Notes: generated by a model from the sequence alone, not told the origin. Shown: positions 1 to 11,740, numbered from the stretch's first letter. The stretch is 64,000 nucleotides of DNA from Enoplolaimus lenunculus (GCA_030248215.1 JASANG010003989.1:31316-95315); one strand, 5' to 3'. Program-made: numbers and translations.

Positions 1-1366
1 AATATATAATTACTAGTCAAAATTTTATGCAATCCTATCCACTAAGGTCGTAAAAGTCAACCCAACGTTTACTTGAGGGGCTAGAAAACTTTTAGAAGGA
101 TCGTGCAGTTGAGATAATAAGCTAACAAGCAGGACTGAAACTTTTCTAGGTGTAAACACTTTCTAGTGACGACAGCAAAAATTGTTCCCGAACGATGGTT
201 TAACACTGCTGCATGCAAGGGCGCCGCAAAAGGGGGCGTTGGTGGCTCTCCTCGGATATTGAAACCAAAACTTTGAATTCTTATTTAATTCTAAAATTGA
301 GTTTGGTTTCTCGCTCGCTTTGCTCGTAATGCTTCTTGCACTATATTGCGACCGCTCGTAGGTGGCCTATCTCGTTGCTGCAAGTGCTCCTACGCCTCTG
401 AGGGCACGTTTGATATAAAGCTTAGGCGCAGGAACGGGCAATTTTTAGCCTTTGCCTAAAAATATGTTGTTAAAGCCTGAAAAGTGTTTTTTTTTTGTGT
501 TTTCTCATAAAATAAATACTGTATATATTCCCTATTTCCCTTGCATATGGGTCTTCTTAAGCCCGCGACGGCGAACGTTTAGTCTAAACTGTGAATGTAA
601 ACTTGGATAAATAGGATCATTAGAAAACATTGCCTACTTTGCGTAGTAATGCTTTTGCTTCTACGTTTCATTAATATTATTGTCGTTTGAGCTAATATTT
701 ATTTCGTTTTATCGCTTAATTTTTGATTTCATAAAAATAAACCAGTAAAATTTAAAACAGAAATATTGTAGCAAACACATCAGATTATTGTATAAGATAT
801 ACCAACGAGCAAAACTGCTAACATACAACAATTTTGACATGGTTTCTGGTTGCTAAGCTGCAACATAACTAATCCTACACCAAATTATGAGCGTTTGTAG
901 CGAAATTTTTGGGCATCCGAGGTGTTTGTGTAGTGTTGACGGGGCTAAAGATTAATGTACACAAATAAATTATTTTTCCATTAAATGCTCATAGAATATT
1001 CGCGCTGCTGTTTGACCGATTCTCTCGAAATCATATTCTCAAACAAGAGAAAATTGTTGAGTTGACGTCAGCCACTTTATCATCTCTCTCTCTCTCTGCA
1101 CAACGGACTTTGAAGCATAGATCAATCGTCAAAATCAACTTGCTATTTAATTACAGATTCTTTTCTGTTTAATTGTTTAGCAATTCTTTGAAATTCAAAA
1201 ATTATGCTCTAAATCTGTGATTGGCATACGTTATCGGATAGAAATTCAGACTGTGATAGTTTAGAATGCCTAATACAAGGTATATTTTTTCGTTAGCTTC
1301 GTTTTTTGAAAACGCACCCCATCATTTTATTCCAACGTAAGTACGTACATGCGCTAGTAAACTCGG

Positions 1367-1514
1367 TCCCGTAGCCAAAGATGGTCCAGGGGGTTCAGCT
1401 TCACTGAAAAAACCCCTGAAATATATTCAACCTAGCTTGTAAGCCACTAAAATTCTTTGTAAGCCCATCCTGAAAATTTTTAGCCCTCTTTAGCAAGATG
1501 AGCTTTCTACGGGC
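1367..1514. repeat. Family D inverted-repeat element, copy 1
   Basis: The ends carry the CGTAGCCA / TGGCTACG type motif (decayed on the right) around a core with the recurring CTTGTAAG and 'gaaaatttttagcc' stretches. The same layout recurs at about 8.7, 29.3, 30.2, 30.6, 55.7, 57.2, 63.3 and 63.8 kb in both orientations. No coding capacity. It reads as a short non-autonomous DNA element; the superfamily is unknown. Confidence 0.65.
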
Positions 1515-1824
1515 CTAAGTTAAGAGTACCTGGTTATTCTTTTATATGGTAACTGGAATCGGCTATCACTGAAATTATGACTGCTGATCAAACAAATATA
1601 CACGCGGAAACATTTTCTAGTTTTAATTCGAATATGTGTATTAATAGATAACGTTGATCTCTTCTAACTGTGTTTTTGTGTTATAAGTAAAGATGTAAAA
1701 CCTAAAAAAGCTGCAATTATTTGTTTTGAACTTTTATTTCCAACGTAGTCAAAGAGGTTCCTAAATTTACAACATTAACACCTCAAAACATGTGTAGCAC
1801 ATTTAGGCTGCAAGATAATACTAC

Positions 1825-2109
1825 CGAGGTGCATGATCACCACAGTGCGCAACCTGCTAGATTATGCGTAGTACAAAATGTACCAACACTCACTCGTGGT
1901 ATTTTTGCCGTACTCCCGTGTACAGGTCAAATTTTGCTGCACATGCAGACTAAACTTTAGTGTATACAATACTATATAAATTTCATTTTCTGAAAATTTT
2001 AGCCCCGCAATAAAGGGGCAAGCCCAAAATACAACGCGCGCGGTACATACTTTTCCTGACGGAATGTATACAGTTGCATACTCCTTTTAAAGTGTATCAT
2101 GCACTCTTG
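1825..2109. mobile_element. Family B inverted-repeat element (MITE-like), 285 bp
   Basis: Long imperfect inverted ends run from the GTGCATGATCAC type left end to the GTATCATGCACTCTTG right end. The 7-bp direct repeat ATACTAC stands immediately outside both ends (1818-1824 and 2110-2116), which supports a transposition event with a 7-bp target duplication. The interior is non-coding. It is a diverged relative of the copies at 24.4, 43.8 and 61.6 kb. Confidence 0.75.
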
Positions 2110-4231
2110 ATACTACTGATTAGCACTAAATGCAATAAATGCTTGATCCAGTGTTAACGCGTTCCGACCAATCACAGGATTTTAATTAATTTCACAAATT
2201 TCTAGAAATATTGATGCCGAATCGATATGCTTAAATGGCAAAAAACTTTATAGATTAATAACTTTTGGTTTGAAATTACAAATTGCTTATGATTATTTTT
2301 ATGCGTTGGCTTTAATTTGATGCGATTTCAAAGGCATTTGACATTAAACCTTCAATACATTGGTTTCGTCGGAATAACTGTTTGCATCGCGGTATGTGTT
2401 AAACTCTACAGTTCTAAACATTGAGCGCAGAAATTGCAATGTATTTTAAAAGCGTGATGCTTTTTCACACTATTTTACTTTTTGCTTTATTTTGTATGTC
2501 ATCTTTATAGCTAGCGAAAATTTTGGACATTATTTTTAGAGAGTGTTCGTAAACTTGGTAGCTGTTAAAATGGTAATACATGTTTCGCATTGGCGTTCGC
2601 AGTATAACCTGGAAAATGCTTTAGTTGCTGCTACTAAACGATATAATTTCTTAACTCCTTTAACCTGTATGAACGTTTGCCATTTCGACGAGGTGTAAAG
2701 TAGAGTTAATGCATCATCCACATTAAAGAATGTTGCTGTGTGGAAAGGGCTGATTCAATTCCGGAAAATAGGGTAAATTAGAAACAAAAGCCTGGATTAC
2801 AAAACAAACCGGCCTAAGTTACTGTTGATGTCTTCTAATATAAACGTAATATTGGTTTGTTACTTGGAAGAAATATACTCAAGACCTCAACGAAACATTT
2901 TCGCCAACGCAAGCTGCACAAATAATTTTGTTTCAGTGCCTGTTGTGTGGCTTAGCATCATGTGATTCGCCGTCAAAACATTTGTTGTCCAGTGACCAAT
3001 TTTTGGAGCTACTTCACGCCGCACCATCTGGTTCAAATCTAACAAGGTTCCGAAACCAGCAACCAGCAACAGAAGAGAAACATTTTCTATTTGAAGGCCT
3101 TGAATTGAATGAAAATCAGAAACAATTCAATATTAGTAAGCACAGGATCGTGGGTAGGTGGTTCGAGCCCCGTTTACAAACTACAAACATCGGCCCTGTG
3201 GGAAAGTGTGAAGCTAAGTTTTGTGTAATTAAATTAGACTTTCAAACAGAAGATTTGAAATCCGTGTCCTAGAATAAATTCTTTAAATATTTCGTTAAGT
3301 CCAATTCACACGTACAATATATTTGTAACGAGAATTTGCAGCTGTATAGTGCACGTTATTTGTTTTATAACAGCAAGAATTTGCAACTGCAAGTTTTGCA
3401 AGGGTTTCGAACAAATCTAGCAGCTCAAAAGTGTAGCTGCAGTAGTTGTTTCAGCTAAAATGGGCCAATAAATACATGCTTCTACAAGGCAGAGGAATTC
3501 GAATGAGCCTTTCAAGGCACTGAAACGTGTCATTACAATTCAAAATTGTTACAGAATAATGACATTTCGACGCCATCTGTCAATGTATTACGAAAAATTG
3601 TAACGAAAAACCGTCACTGATTATAACGACAAAACTTGAGTTAACCCAAGCATTTTGAAATGCTTAAAACAGCCTTAAAAATTAATACGTATATTTAAGT
3701 GAACATCTGTGCCATTTAAAGACAGCAGTATTAATTGAACATTATTTCATTAAGTATTTTAAATGAATATGAAAAAGGATTACTTAAATTGAATAGTTTG
3801 TGTCATGATTTCAATGCCTAATTCACGTTAATCAGCGGATTTTAGCCCTCATCTTCATGATCAGCTAAAAAAAACTAGGATACCATTTTAATTTTAAATC
3901 GTGCATAATAAAATATTTGTGGAACACTCCCAATCAGCTGTTTTGAGAACTTTCGTTTAAGAACGCTGACTAATGCGTAGAACAGGGCCATAACAGTAGT
4001 ATCAGCGCGTTCCTAAGCTTCAATCCCAAGCCTGAGCGAAAAAATATTTATATCTAAGCATAAGGTTGGAAAAAATAGTTTAATGCTTAAAGTTACTTTA
4101 TTGCTGTACCGCGGAAAAAACGATCCGCCCTATATCCATCCATAGACCAGAACGCCAAAACGCCTACGCAACCCACTAGATACTTTTTTGCATCTCTATG
4201 GATAAAAGAGGATGTTTTAGAACAGTCACTG

Positions 4232-4483
4232 CGATCGTTGTAAATGTCAGTGAGTTGATTTTAACTCAGAATGAGTTGAATCACTCAGTCTAGGACTATC
4301 AGAACTCAGAATTTTAAGTTGATTCAATTCATTTTGAGTTAATTTAATCAACTCACCCAGAGTCAACTCCAATCAGAGTGAGAATCAACTCAACTTAGAG
4401 TGAGTTAATGTTTACTGATATATATTCAGAAATAACCAACTCGCTAGCTGAATTGATTAATGAACTCATTGCAATTTACCGTC
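4232..4483. repeat. Family E inverted-repeat element overlapping the galaxin-like start
   Basis: The element is rich in GAGTTGA/TCAACTC palindromes and ends in an inverted form of CACTGTAAATTCCAATGAG (right end: ctcattgcaatttaccg). Related copies lie at 36534-36776 and 50455-50705. The right terminal repeat contains the ATG at 4460 that opens the galaxin-like reading frame. Ends are placed by comparison with the other two copies and are accurate to about 10 bp. Confidence 0.65.
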
Positions 4484-4720
4484 TACTCACTCGTTGTGCA
4501 TTTTTTAGCATTTAACGCGTGTTGCGGTACCAATTGTGTCGAATATGAAAATTTGAATTCGTTGACTGGAGTTGAATGTTGTGGTACGAAACCGGTGAAT
4601 TATTATCATTATATTTGCTGCAGTGGTACAATACACCCGAGACGTAACGGAACGAAATATTTCGATCGTTGTTGCGGGAGACTGCCTTATACAGCGCTAG
4701 AAACGTGCTGTAAAGGAAAG
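4460..4720 (+). CDS. Galaxin-like secreted protein, exon A
   Basis: This exon carries repeated di-cysteine motifs (CCGT, CCGTK, CCSG, CCGR, CCKG), the signature of galaxin-type proteins, which are secreted Cys-rich proteins first described in coral skeletal matrix and present in many marine invertebrates. The 87 codons end at AAG before GTTTGT, phase 0. Starting at 4460, the first ~20 residues (MNSLQFTVYSLVVHFLAFNA) look like a signal peptide, giving a complete protein of 235 residues over three exons. The alternative is that this is an internal exon beginning at 4509 after 'ttttttag'; the ATG would then be fortuitous, because it lies inside a transposon end. Function is unproven; an extracellular matrix or mucus role is inferred from the family. 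Confidence 0.7.
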
Positions 4721-5390
4721 GTTTGTACTGACACATTGGTTTCTCTACAAGCGAAAGCGTTCGCTTACGCTGAATCCTAAGCCTCGTTATGCGAAAATCT
4801 AAAAATTTAGTAAACTTTGCGGATATAGTGCTGCCAGTAGATTAGTTTCAAAAATAGCCGGTAATAGATACAACATTGGTGTTGAAATAATTTTTTGAAT
4901 CTTTAATATATATAAACGTAATTGAAGCATTATCTGGAACGTTTTTAGGATTCCTTGTAAGAGTTTGAAGTAAACGCAGTAATCCCCAACATCCGTTCCC
5001 GTGTTACGAGAGAGAAGTATGTTACCTTTAATTTGATGGATTTACTAATGAAAAACACAAAAATTACCTTTAATTAGATTGATTTTCAAATTCAAAACAC
5101 AAAAAATTATAAGCAAAATGGTAAATCGGGCGTTTGTCTTCAAAATCCATCCCTACGGCAGCAGTTAAATCAAAAACAGGTACAAGTTCTTGAACAGGCT
5201 TGAATTGAAACGTATAAAAGTACGAAATATAGCATCACAACGCGAAACAAAGTATCAGTTTAGTGATATCGTAATTGCACTTTGGACGAAATATGTTTGA
5301 GAGAGCGAATCACATTTTCAAAGTGACCTGCGCTAGAAATGTAAATTGAACTGTGATTTTGGTCTTTTTTAAATTTGAAACTTAGAATAT

Positions 5391-5458
5391 ATACTATATA
5401 TATCTATATATATCTATATCTATATATATTATATTATATATATATAATATATATGTAT
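5391..5458. repeat. TA-rich microsatellite
   Basis: An almost pure run of TA and TATC units (tatatctatatatatc and variants) in the intron between galaxin-like exons A and B. No other signal was seen in it. Confidence 0.85.
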
Positions 5459-5602
5459 TCGTAAATAAGTATTAAATTTGTATCTTACGGGCTAAAACAA
5501 AAAACCTAATGTTAAGTCTTGTTATTTTAGCACCATGTATATAATACACACTTTATTGTTTTAAAACACGAAAATAAGCTAAATCTATGGCGTTATTTTC
5601 AG

Positions 5603-5782
5603 ATATATCAGCAACACGTGGCTGCATGTTGTGGCGCTGAGCCGTTCAACCCTTACGATGCAACAAAAATGTGCTGCGGCGATAAAATTCACAAAACGCC
5701 AAGATCAATGATTACACCAGCTTGTTGTGCAGGTAGTATTTATGATGCAGGCAGCGGAAAACAATTTTGCTGTGGATCAAAA
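5603..5782 (+). CDS. Galaxin-like secreted protein, exon B
   Basis: Sixty codons, phase 0 at both ends, between acceptor 'gcgttattttcag' and a strong donor (AAA then GTACGT). Di-cysteine motifs are AACCGAEP, MCCGDK, ACCAGS and FCCGSK, spaced about 14-20 residues apart as in galaxin repeats. A second possible acceptor nine bases downstream (5610-5611) would remove three residues and keep the frame. The residues just after the acceptor (IYQQHVAACC) parallel those of exon C (VYSFSTHNACC), suggesting exon duplication. The exon lies 882 bp after exon A and 902 bp before exon C. Confidence 0.8.
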
Positions 5783-6284
5783 GTACGTTGACCAATGTTA
5801 GTTTTAGGGTCGTCCCGTTTTCTGGTGGGTCTGAAAAAGAGTCGTTTTAGATTTTAGACCATATTTGTGTAATCATTACATTATCATAAAAAATTTTACT
5901 TTGGCACTTTTGTTCCACTGTGCCCTTTGACCTCTAAAATCACGAGAGGGGAAACTTTATCCGGTTCCTCGAGGGGATTTTTACTTCATCCATAACGTTT
6001 ATACCTAATATTTTCAAATTGGCGTGTAAACTTCAATTACCAAATTCCTGCAGCTAATTACACTATATAAACTGAGACTGTGCGCACGCTCATGCAGGTT
6101 TTGCAAGTAAACTAATTCAACGTTTATACCAAATTTCTCGAATATTTCATTCAAATTGGGGTAAAATGGCTTTGTTTTTAAAACCAACTACGAAGCTGTA
6201 GATATTTTCAAAAATTTTAGTCACTAAAATCTCTACCCACAAAGTATCCAATGAGTACATTCAGCCCAGTTTATGTATGTATTA

Positions 6285-6440
6285 CACGTATGCGCAACAC
6301 AAAATCTGTACAAGACGTGAGAGCTTGGTCGCGATAGAGCGTCATGTTTCTATATTTAATGGGCAATAAGAAGTCTCTTAACCATAACGTCCGGGGTTCG
6401 AATCCCTGTTTCAAAAATAATTCTCACTTGAAATTTGAAG
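6285..6440 (+). repeat. tRNA-derived SINE, copy 1
   Basis: The B-box type motif GGTTCGAATCC occurs near 6396-6406, about 55 bp after the shared head 'gagcgtca.g.ttct'. The upstream block 'caaaatctgtacaagacgtga' recurs with small changes at 15.77 and 62.88 kb, so this is a dispersed family and not a tRNA gene; no cloverleaf can be closed over it. It sits in the intron between galaxin-like exons B and C. Confidence 0.65.
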
Positions 6441-6475
6441 ATAATCACCTTTTAACTGTGACGCTATACTTGGCG

Positions 6476-6640
6476 TGGGGTGCTGTCCGGTACCGTCCGT
6501 CACCCTCCGTCACCGTCCGTCACCATACATTATATAAGGTGAGCAATCCACGTACGATACGATACCGCCAGGTGACGTACGGTAACGGACGGCGCCGGAC
6601 GGAGACAGATGGCGCCGGACGGTGACAGACGACGTTGGAC
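6476..6640. repeat. Inverted CCGTCCGTCA minisatellite
   Basis: The left part is short tandem copies of CCGTCCGTCA; the right part is the inverse type (GGTGACGGACGG-like units with GGCGCCGGACGG). The two halves are separated by about 35 bp and could fold into a hairpin. GC content is much higher than the surroundings. It lies immediately upstream of the last galaxin-like exon. Confidence 0.75.
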
Positions 6641-6684
6641 GTCATTAAAATTAAAGCGCCACCCTAAGGGTTGTTTCATTTCAG

Positions 6685-6951
6685 GTCTACAGTTTTTCAA
6701 CACACAACGCGTGCTGTCAAAAATATCGGCTGTCGCCTTCTGACCCTATTGAAGCCGAAGGTTACAATGTAATAAAACAACAATGTTGTGATGGGGTGCA
6801 AGATCGCTCGTACTACGATGCGTGTTGTTATGTGTATAACGCAACACAACCAATCGCCGTTACTCCTCGTCCGGTTCCGTATCGCTCGGATATACAATGT
6901 TGCGATTTAGTTGGAGTCCGCAATAAAAATGCAAAAGGAAAGTGTCCATAG
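6685..6951 (+). CDS. Galaxin-like secreted protein, exon C (3' terminal)
   Basis: Acceptor 'gtttcatttcag', phase 0, then 88 codons and a TAG stop. Di-cysteine motifs are NACCQK, QQCCDG, DACCYV and IQCCDL, and the protein ends GKCP. An AATAAA lies at 6954-6959, only a few bases past the stop, so either the 3' UTR is very short or this hexamer is not the poly(A) signal. Together with exons A and B the reading frame is uninterrupted (236 codons including stop). The di-Cys spacing is the evidence for the family; no other domain is visible. Confidence 0.8.
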   Translation, partial: VYSFSTHNACCQKYRLSPSDPIEAEGYNVIKQQCCDGVQDRSYYDACCYVYNATQPIAVTPRPVPYRSDIQCCDLVGVRNKNAKGKCP

Positions 6952-6959
6952 TAAATAAA

Positions 6960-9171
6960 CGGCTCATGTTACTTTTAGGCGCATCCCGCTTTCTCGCTGT
7001 TTTTTAGGCTTTAGATTAGGTTATAATTTGTTTCGGCTTAGGCTTAATCTAAAGCTTTGATTTAGCCTTATGTGTCAATACGGTGCGACTACAGGGTTAG
7101 GGTCAGGGTTAAGATTAACTTAGGCAGAAAATAATTTACATTAACCAACGTAAACGCGACAGTCAAAGCAAACAACTGCTCAACATCTGATTCTGGATTT
7201 TAGTAACGGCTCAAATTTAACGTCGTTATCGTGCAAACTAATTATAATGATATATCCATGTAGAATTGTATTAATGTAATTTAATTTGTTAATATGTACG
7301 TGTTGCATGTTATTTTTAAATGTGAATTTTTACTTCGCACCATAATTCCTAGAATTTCCTTTGTATATCTCTCCGATCACAACAGTTTGGGTCGCTGGTC
7401 TTTAAACTTTCCAACCAATAGATTCAGACCTTTCAGGTATTGGCCAATGTAAGGGCGGAACCTTTAAAGCGTAGGAAAATGCTGACCTACATCTTAGCCT
7501 TGGCCTAAGCCGATCCCCTTACCTGAAATATGGTGGTGTATAAAGGATCTTGCTGAGACTGCGAGCAGCATATATACATGAAAACACAACAAGAATCTTT
7601 TGGGAAATCGACAACGATATTCAATTGCCTTTAGTTAATATGTAAATTGAAAACATGGCCAAACCGACGGGAAATTTGAATTATTTACCTACCTCAACAG
7701 CTTAGACTTAGGTTTAGGCTTAGGAATATACTTATATACTACACTGTTACGGCCTTGTTCTGTACACTGGCACCTACTTCAATAATTATTGCACTAACGA
7801 GCTAAACAAAAAATTGACTGTACCGCGATCCCGTTCGTCTGTAGAAAAATTTAAGAAAAATAAGCATATGATTCTAACTTATTTTTCTAAAATTGTCTGA
7901 GCGTGTATTGCCAAAATTTTCAATTCGTGCCGTATACTCCACAATTTATCGTACGTTTTGTGGACTCGAATATGGAATCCTGGACTGTATCCGTTTACTT
8001 ATTTTAGTTGGAGATATAGTTATTGATTCAACCTCAAAATAGGAACACCGACTTATATTAGCCTCCCACTCTTATTCGGGTCACTTCACTATACCTGTAG
8101 CGTCATAATTTACTCCTCAAAAGGTAAAACTTGTACTAAAATCCGAAATAACATGAATATAATACACTGTTACACGCATTCAATGTTAAAAAGCATGTTT
8201 TGATACCCAAAGTGAGGTAAAAAGTTAACTCACCTTTGAATAACTTAATTGACGTATAATTAGTGGCACCAATCTTGATTGGCCTCAGTTGCACAAAGCT
8301 CTACAAGCTGAGTGTTTTGCGTTTGAAACTTGCAGCTTAGGCTTAGGCAAACCGTTTCCATAACCTACGCCTAAGCCCAAGCCTAAGCCTAAACCTTGGC
8401 CTTTGGGGCGAAAATGTACAAGAGCCCTTGTAGCCGCGGCGTGGGGTAATGATAACGATTGCTTAAATTGAAAAAGTCCATGTGAACTGTTCACTTCAAT
8501 GTAAATATGTACATTAAACACAACAACACTCAAAGAATCACTGTCAAATAAATAAAAGGGGTCTGGTAAGACGTCCCTCACAAGCGTAACGCCAAGTTGT
8601 TAACCTGTAACTAATCCCTGTCCAAAGCCTAAGTTACGGCCATAATCTGATAATTTGAGAAATTATTTAATTTTTTTTAAATGCTGTGCTTCATTCCAAT
8701 CATCTCGATGACCGGTCCCGCAGCAAAGAGGAGGCTGGAAGGATAGGGCTGAGCCGTCCTGGAAAAATTTTGTCCCCCTAAAAAATTTTTCAGCAAAACC
8801 ATTGAAATTCCGACTCCTGAAAATTTTTTAGTCCACCTAGCAAGGTGAGCTGGCTACAGGCTTGTGAACGTTTGCATTACTTTGAATTTCAAAACCTAAA
8901 GCAATCGAATCAGTGCTGAATTACGGCTCTGGCCGAACTGGGCTAAATTTAAGATACAAAAAAAGAAGCGTAGGGGCGGTATATTGGTTTTGAACCGGAC
9001 AAACAATTTTCACCGACGAATATTAGTATAACATACGTAAGTAACTTACGAATTCCATAATTTTTTCGCGAAATTATTGATATACTAAGGCAGGAGGTAT
9101 CTTACCAATTTAAAAATAACCTGTTCACAAAATAAATAACGTTTAACTTTACACGATTTGAAACATCGTTG
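6960..9171. other. Intergenic stretch between galaxin-like gene and receptor 1
   Basis: No supported exon. The stretch holds degraded TTAGGC-bearing family A remnants at about 7690-7785 and 8335-8400, one end of a family G element near 8035-8090 (ttattcgggtcac), and a family D element at 8713-8863. The two flanking genes converge here: galaxin-like ends on the + strand and receptor 1 on the - strand. Confidence 0.6.
8713..8863. repeat. Family D inverted-repeat element, copy 2
   Basis: Starts at a decayed form of the CGTAGCCA end and finishes with 'gagctggctac'. It shares the internal 'ctgaaaattttttagtccacctagcaagg' type order with the other copies, here in the orientation of the 63.8 kb copy. 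Non-coding. Confidence 0.65.
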
Positions 9172-9870
9172 CTACCCTGTCTTCGCTAAAACGGTCATTT
9201 TACTCTCTTCATACTTCTTGTCATTTACTCCGTCGTCAGACAACATGGTCACGTAGCTACTTGACTGTTTTGTATTCGTCGTATCCACGGCATCCGTTTC
9301 GCAATCTTCTGCTTCAGAATAAGCGCAATCCAGTTTAGCTCCGCATTCTGCATATCCACTAACATCATTATTTACAAGTTCATCATTATGGGAACCACCG
9401 TTAGTTGAGGATTTATTACAACTGTCTAATTGATCTTGGTTAGCGCGGCAACTTGTTCCTATGACGTCATCGATACCATCAGATTGTTCATTGTTATCAA
9501 CGCGATTGGTTTGATCTCCATGGTCCGAATGACTATGGCTGCCGTGGCCATAGCAACCGTTTGTCGCCAACGAGGCACAACATAACGTTGTCGAGACTGG
9601 AGACACCGATAATTCGGATGTATCGGTTTTGGGGCTTGGGTTCGATTCTAAGGATGCGTTTGAGTACAACGATATCCTTCGATCAACGCCAGGTTGTTGA
9701 GGGCGGTGCCCATTGCGATGGACAATGCTTGCGTTTGGTTGACTAATGGTGAAAATGTCGTTCGCCGCTTGTGTTGAATTAGTAATCCGATTCGAATGCC
9801 GCGTTGATAGCCGAGGCGTAGGAAGTGCAGATATAATTGAAGCTCGATGGCTCAAAGAACCAACCGTCTT
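9172..9870 (-). CDS. Rhodopsin-like receptor 1, C-terminal tail exon
   Basis: This is the last exon of the receptor that runs on the minus strand to 16941. The acceptor ('gattttag', exon from 9870) is phase 0 and fits the phase-0 donor of the TM7 exon, giving ...KQKLMRK then KTVGSLSHRAS. The 232-residue tail is hydrophilic, rich in Ser, Thr, Asn and Asp, with a short His/Gly run (GHGSHSHSDHGDQ) and many potential phosphorylation sites, as expected for a cytoplasmic tail. It ends in TAG at 9172-9174. The tail is much longer than is usual for class A receptors and shows no recognised domain. Confidence 0.75.
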   Translation of the reverse strand, partial: KTVGSLSHRASIISALPTPRLSTRHSNRITNSTQAANDIFTISQPNASIVHRNGHRPQQPGVDRRISLYSNASLESNPSPKTDTSELSVSPVSTTLCCASLATNGCYGHGSHSHSDHGDQTNRVDNNEQSDGIDDVIGTSCRANQDQLDSCNKSSTNGGSHNDELVNNDVSGYAECGAKLDCAYSEAEDCETDAVDTTNTKQSSSYVTMLSDDGVNDKKYEESKMTVLAKTG

Positions 9871-10092
9871 CTAAAATCATTTTTAACTATTCAAAGTGTC
9901 TTGGAATTTAATATGTACTTCACAACACAAGTGTTAATTGTTTAGCTCGCGCCACTCATGAGTTTTTGATGATCTGATGACCTTCCCCGATTGTACCGCG
10001 TCCAAACTTAAATTTTTAAAAAATTCGAATTTTTAAGGTCCCAAATTTCTCCATTGGATCCAAAATGTTTTGTAGAAAAATTAGACAAATTG

Positions 10093-10285
10093 ACCAATGC
10101 AAAGAACACGGGCGGAACAGTGTGATAAGTATATTCCTGAGCGTAAGCCTAAGCCTAAACCTAAAAATGAGCACTTCCTAAGCCATATCCTAAGCCTTAG
10201 CTAGGCAAAAAATTAGTCTAAACATTAAGCTTACTCTATTCTAGTCCCACAGAAAAACGCTCTACCCCTGATCTTTACATGGGCC
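10093..10285 (+). mobile_element. Family A TTAGGC-core element
   Basis: The left end is a diverged GGCCAATGTA-type repeat with 'gggcggaacag', then CCTAAG hexamers, then 'aaaaaattagtctaa', 'ttactctattctagtcccacag' and the right end 'cctgatctttacatgggcc'. The same order of blocks occurs in at least ten other copies in the window. It lies in the intron between the tail and TM7 exons of receptor 1. Confidence 0.8.
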
Positions 10286-11249
10286 GACAGATTATATACC
10301 ATTTAACAGGTTACGGAACTAAGACTAATATTGTTAAATATTTTCCAATCAAACGCCTGGCTGACGAGTTATTGTCAAATAAATAAATTTGGCGCCGAAA
10401 AATGATCGCTGGCAGCGTGCCAAATCAGTTATTTGACAACTCGTTAAGCAGACATTTGACTGTACAAAGTTCAACAACAATCGTCTCAGCTTTGCAAACT
10501 GCGTCAAATGAGACATAATTTGTCCAACTTTTCAAAAATATTGTTTTTGGGCCCCAAGGGACTGACATTGTGGCCTAACAAATTGATTTTTTCAAAAATT
10601 CGATTTTGGCATGGAATGATTCAGGGAATGTCATCAGAAGATCAAATGTGCAAAAAGGTTCAAAATGCAAGCATTTTTGGGCAAACGCCTGCTAAGGGTG
10701 CGATAACGGATCACTCAGGCAAAGAATGAATTTTTTCTATTTTTTCCGGTCATAATTTTTTCCGGAAAACTCGGTCTGATGTTGACTATTGGTTGCCCAC
10801 CGAAGGAAAGATAGCTGCTGACCTCCTGTTTGACACCCGGGAAAAATTGTTTCCGTGTCGCTGAGTGATTTGTAAAATTTTCATATATGGGTACTTTATA
10901 ACAGTAGGAGCAGACTGCTGGTTACTCCACAATTATTTGCAGTGCGAATATGTTTGGCAAATTGTATTTTTGCTAAATATTTCAACTTATTAAGTAATAA
11001 AAACCAAATATTGTCTGTTAAAAAGGTGATATAAAGTTGCTTCAGTCTAAAGGCTATGCTTGAACCTAGATGTATATTCCCAGGTTTCAACTAATGCAAT
11101 TTTAACAATATCATGCGTACACAATGTAAGGTTTTACTGGATGCTGAACACTGAAGTTGTTTATGCTTCAGTGTGTTGGCTACTGCAGCTGTTTGACTTC
11201 AGTTCAGTACAATCGCCTTCCACGACAATTATATTTTACGGTCTATTGA

Positions 11250-11422
11250 ACTTTTTTCAAACTGGTGAGTCAAATTGACTCTCTCGGAAATAGGCTTTTC
11301 CTGACTACACAAACTGAGTCAAATTCGACTCTACCAGAGCCAAATTCGATTCATTATGTCACACGTTTGACTCTGGCGGAGTTTCCGAGAGTCAATTTGA
11401 CTCACCATTTTTTTACAGTGTA
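11250..11422. mobile_element. Family C GAGTCAAA palindrome
   Basis: A near-perfect inverted repeat: GGTGAGTCAAATTGACTCTC near the left end mirrors GAGAGTCAATTTGACTCACC on the right, with the inner GACTCTG/CAGAGCC blocks also mirrored. Copies at 21.3, 21.9 and 56.5 kb end in CACTGCAA/TTGCAGTG. Intronic in receptor 1; non-coding. Confidence 0.8.
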
Positions 11423-11607
11423 TGGCAAAATTTTCAATAATCTGTTAATTCAAGTGGTAAAATTCTACGTTTTAAAAGAACGTGAATTAAAATTTAAAAA
11501 TACAGAATTGTGTTTATGAAGAAAACCCATTTGAGATATGTAGAAATGAGCGTACATCTGTTGCAAACACTTTTAACAATAGATAAATGTCTGAAATGTT
11601 GATATTT

Positions 11608-11740
11608 TAAGTATAAAGAGCTTCAGTATCCAGGATACGGAAGCCAAAAAACTTCAGTACCCACGATACAGTAACCAACAAACTTCAGTATCCAGGATAC
11701 TGAAGCCAAAAAAGCTTCAATGTCCGTGACATTGCCATCT
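11608..11740. repeat. Short tandem repeat, ~40-bp unit
   Basis: Three to four imperfect copies of a unit containing 'cttcagtatccaggatac' followed by 'gaagccaaaaaa'. Each unit is itself partly palindromic (AGTATCCAGGATACT). It lies in a receptor 1 intron. Confidence 0.75.

Larger units (their letters stand above)
1..4231. other. Gene-free left flank
   Basis: No supported coding exon was found here. The stretch holds a family D element (about 1367-1514), a family B element (1825-2109), a possible tRNA-like T-arm motif near 3150-3180 (GGTGGTTCGAGCCCCG), and a decayed family A element around 3985-4130. The open frame at 2928-3272 has no recognisable domain and runs through the tRNA-like stretch, so it is left unannotated. 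A short CT microsatellite lies near 1083-1098. Confidence 0.6.

Noticed and set aside
6380-6420. Possible tRNA gene from the GGTTCGAATCC motif (also near 3160, 15870)
   Set aside because: No acceptor stem or anticodon arm can be closed and the sequence recurs as a dispersed family, so it is scored as SINE or motif only.
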